From Microbacterium dextranolyticum (GTDB lineage: Bacteria; Actinomycetota; Actinomycetes; Actinomycetales; Microbacteriaceae): DNA of 64,000 nucleotides. Where the stretch lies: contig NZ_JAFBBR010000001.1 of the NCBI RefSeq assembly GCF_016907295.1, positions 1,364,001 to 1,428,000 on the forward strand, read 5' to 3'. The position numbers and the translations under genes are program-made. Positions 62,608 through 64,000 of this stretch are shown here, one piece after another; the first letter of the stretch is position 1; each line of letters begins with the position of its first letter. The notes beneath the pieces were generated by a model that was not told where the DNA came from, ran no database searches, and saw only the letters and a program-made list of their open reading frames with translations.

Positions 62608-63309
62608 ACGAGCGCCCCTGTGCGTCGCCTCGGACGCCGGGCGGTCGTCGCCCCAGCCGCACCGATGGGCGATGATGACCGCCTGGATGCGGTCGCGGGC
62701 GCCCAGTTTGGCGAGGACGCGACCGACATGCGTCTTGACGGTCGTCTCGCCGAGATACAGTTCCGCCGCGATCTCGGCGTTGCCGAGGCCGCGTGCCAGG
62801 GCGCGGAAGACGTCGGCCTCGCGCGGAGTGAGAGTCGCGATGCGGGCGAGTTCCTCGCGCGCGGTGGCATCCGGCGCGGCACGCGCGGTCCGACGCGCGA
62901 TCACCTCGCGGGTGACGCGGGGAGAGAGCACGGCGTCGCCGCCGGCGACGGCGCGTACAGCGGCGACGAGCGCATGGCGATCCACATCTTTCAGCAGGAA
63001 TCCGCTCGCTCCGGCGTCGAGGGCGGCGAAGGCGTACTCATCGAGGTCGAACGTCGTGAGCACCAGGACCCGGGTGTCGGGGAGTGCGGCGAGGATGTCG
63101 GCGGTGGCGGCGATGCCGTCCACGCGCGGCATCCGAACGTCCATCAGGACGACATCGGGCTGCAGCCGCACGCTCTGCGCGAGGGCATCCTGCCCGTCGC
63201 CGGCTTCGCCGACGATCGCGATGTCGGGTTCGGCGTCGAGAACCATCGCGAATCCCAGACGGATCAACGGTTGGTCGTCGACGAGGAGGACACGGATGGG
63301 TTCGGTCAC
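62605..63309 (-). CDS. NarL/LuxR-family response regulator
   Basis: A 234-residue regulator. The receiver has DD at about 11-12 and the phospho-acceptor Asp in VVLMDVRMPRVDG near 56. The Lys lies in GFLLKDVDRHAL near 106. The LuxR helix-turn-helix spans about 165-215 (LTPREADVFRALARGLGNAEIAAELYLGETTVKTHVGRVLAKLG). GTG start overlaps the kinase stop by 4 bases. The TAG stop forms the start of the mscS -10 box. Confidence 0.93.
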   Translation of the reverse strand: MTEPIRVLLVDDQPLIRLGFAMVLDAEPDIAIVGEAGDGQDALAQSVRLQPDVVLMDVRMPRVDGIAATADILAALPDTRVLVLTTFDLDEYAFAALDAGASGFLLKDVDRHALVAAVRAVAGGDAVLSPRVTREVIARRTARAAPDATAREELARIATLTPREADVFRALARGLGNAEIAAELYLGETTVKTHVGRVLAKLGARDRIQAVIIAHRCGWGDDRPASEATHRGAR

Positions 63310-64000
63310 GCGGCGCTCTCCGGATCCATGTCGGCGGCGGCGGTCGGGATCTCCAGGCGTACGTGCCAACGCCCGTCGGCGCGCAGCCCGGCACGGGCGG
63401 TGCCGCTGAGGCGCGCAGCCCGTTCGTGCAATCCCCGCAGACCGAAGCCGCCGCCGGACGGCGCGGCGATGACGCCGTCGTTGACGACTTCGACGACGGT
63501 CGCGGTGGATGTCCGCGCGATCGCGACCTCGACGGTGCGCGCCTGCGGCGCGTGCCGCAGCACGTTCGTCAAACCCTCCTGCACGACGCGCGCGACGGCG
63601 AGACGGGCGTGGCGCTCGGTGATGGGCTGGCCCGTCGTGCGGAGGGTCACGGGGAGCCCTGCGCTGCGCGCGGCGGCCACCGCGGAACCGACCGCGTCGG
63701 CGTCGAGGGGCACGAGCGGGGCCTCCGGGTCGGTGTCGTCTCGAAGCACGCCGAGCATCGCCCGCATCTCGTCGAGCGCGCCGCGTGCGGTCGTCGCGAT
63801 GCGCGCGGTCGCGGCACGGCTGCGGTCCGCATCGGACGTGGCGGTCGCGCCCTCCGCGAGCGCGACGACGACCGTCAGCGAGTGCGAGACGACATCGTGC
63901 ATCTCGCGCGCGATGCGCGTGCGTTCCGCGGAGGCGGCGAGCCGGGCGTGATGCTCGCGCTCCTCCCACAGCTGACGCGAGGTGTCGAGGATGGCGGCCA
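63306..64000 (-). CDS. NarL-family sensor histidine kinase (partial)
   Basis: The C-terminal part of a kinase; the frame is open to the right edge of the window, where residues REHHARLAASAERTRIAREMHDVVSHSL precede the visible internal Met, so the N-terminus and any sensor helices lie outside. The HisKA_3 His is in AREMHDVVSHS. The HATPase has VVEVVNDGVIA as N/G1 box and GGGFGLRGLHERAARLSG as G2. It is coupled to its response regulator by a 4-base overlap. Confidence 0.9.
   Translation of the reverse strand, partial: AAILDTSRQLWEEREHHARLAASAERTRIAREMHDVVSHSLTVVVALAEGATATSDADRSRAATARIATTARGALDEMRAMLGVLRDDTDPEAPLVPLDADAVGSAVAAARSAGLPVTLRTTGQPITERHARLAVARVVQEGLTNVLRHAPQARTVEVAIARTSTATVVEVVNDGVIAAPSGGGFGLRGLHERAARLSGTARAGLRADGRWHVRLEIPTAAADMDPESAA

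Overview
The window is a high-GC, densely packed stretch of bacterial chromosome whose gene content and order (ffh, rpsP-khpA-rimM-trmD, rplS-lepB-rnhB-DUF2469-yraN-comM-dprA-xerC, rpsB-tsf, pyrH-frr-cdsA, GlgE, actinobacterial orn, trHbO) point to an actinobacterium of the Microbacteriaceae, most likely Microbacterium or a close relative. This is inferred from gene content and protein style; no database was consulted. I see no prophage, insertion sequence, CRISPR array or obvious genomic island: it is mostly core genome.

Layout. 1-2290: end of an ABC-2 permease followed by a NarL-type histidine kinase/response regulator pair. 2290-4850: lipA and lipB (minus strand), divergent from a TetR regulator across a palindromic operator candidate. 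4858-8471: ffh, a secreted SGNH hydrolase and a YbdK-like ligase. 8666-10655: the rpsP-khpA-rimM-trmD operon. 10656-12010: a DUF559 gene flanked by palindromes and tandem repeats. 12011-20024: map, a membrane protein, rplS, lepB, rnhB, DUF2469, yraN, comM, dprA and a xerC-like recombinase. 20082-26430: a DUF3060 lipoprotein, an M23 protein, rpsB-tsf, pyrH, frr, cdsA and a duplicated DivIVA-like protein. 26484-32219: a transglycosylase-like protein, small proteins, an AI-2E exporter, an unusual two-part membrane protein and a thioredoxin-TPR protein. 32291-38690: glycogen/alpha-glucan genes glgB, glgE and glgX. 38770-48684: cysteine desulfurase, mnmA, ligA, an acyl-CoA synthetase and gatCAB. 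48769-55751: dinB, a GerW-like protein, a P-loop kinase, the clpS operon, tRNA-His, orn, tRNA-Arg and a MocR/YczE divergent pair. 55997-64000: an ssb paralogue, ettA, two thioesterases, trHbO, an MscS channel and a second NarL-type two-component system running off the end.

Functional themes are translation and its quality control, tRNA modification and charging (trmD, mnmA with its sulfur donor, gatCAB), protein export and processing (ffh, lepB, map), lipoylation, DNA processing (dprA, comM, xerC, ssb paralogue, ligA, dinB, rnhB) and GlgE-type alpha-glucan metabolism.

The most interesting signals lie across genes rather than in one gene. The heptamer GGATGCC/GGCATCC is dispersed through the whole window and seems to force otherwise rare codons. 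About eighteen genes carry a TANNNT-like -10 box exactly 6-7 bases before the start codon, implying leaderless mRNAs; in three cases the upstream gene's TAG stop is part of that box. Several long palindromes sit in intergenic gaps, including a perfect 26-bp pair and a related pair flanking the DUF559 gene.
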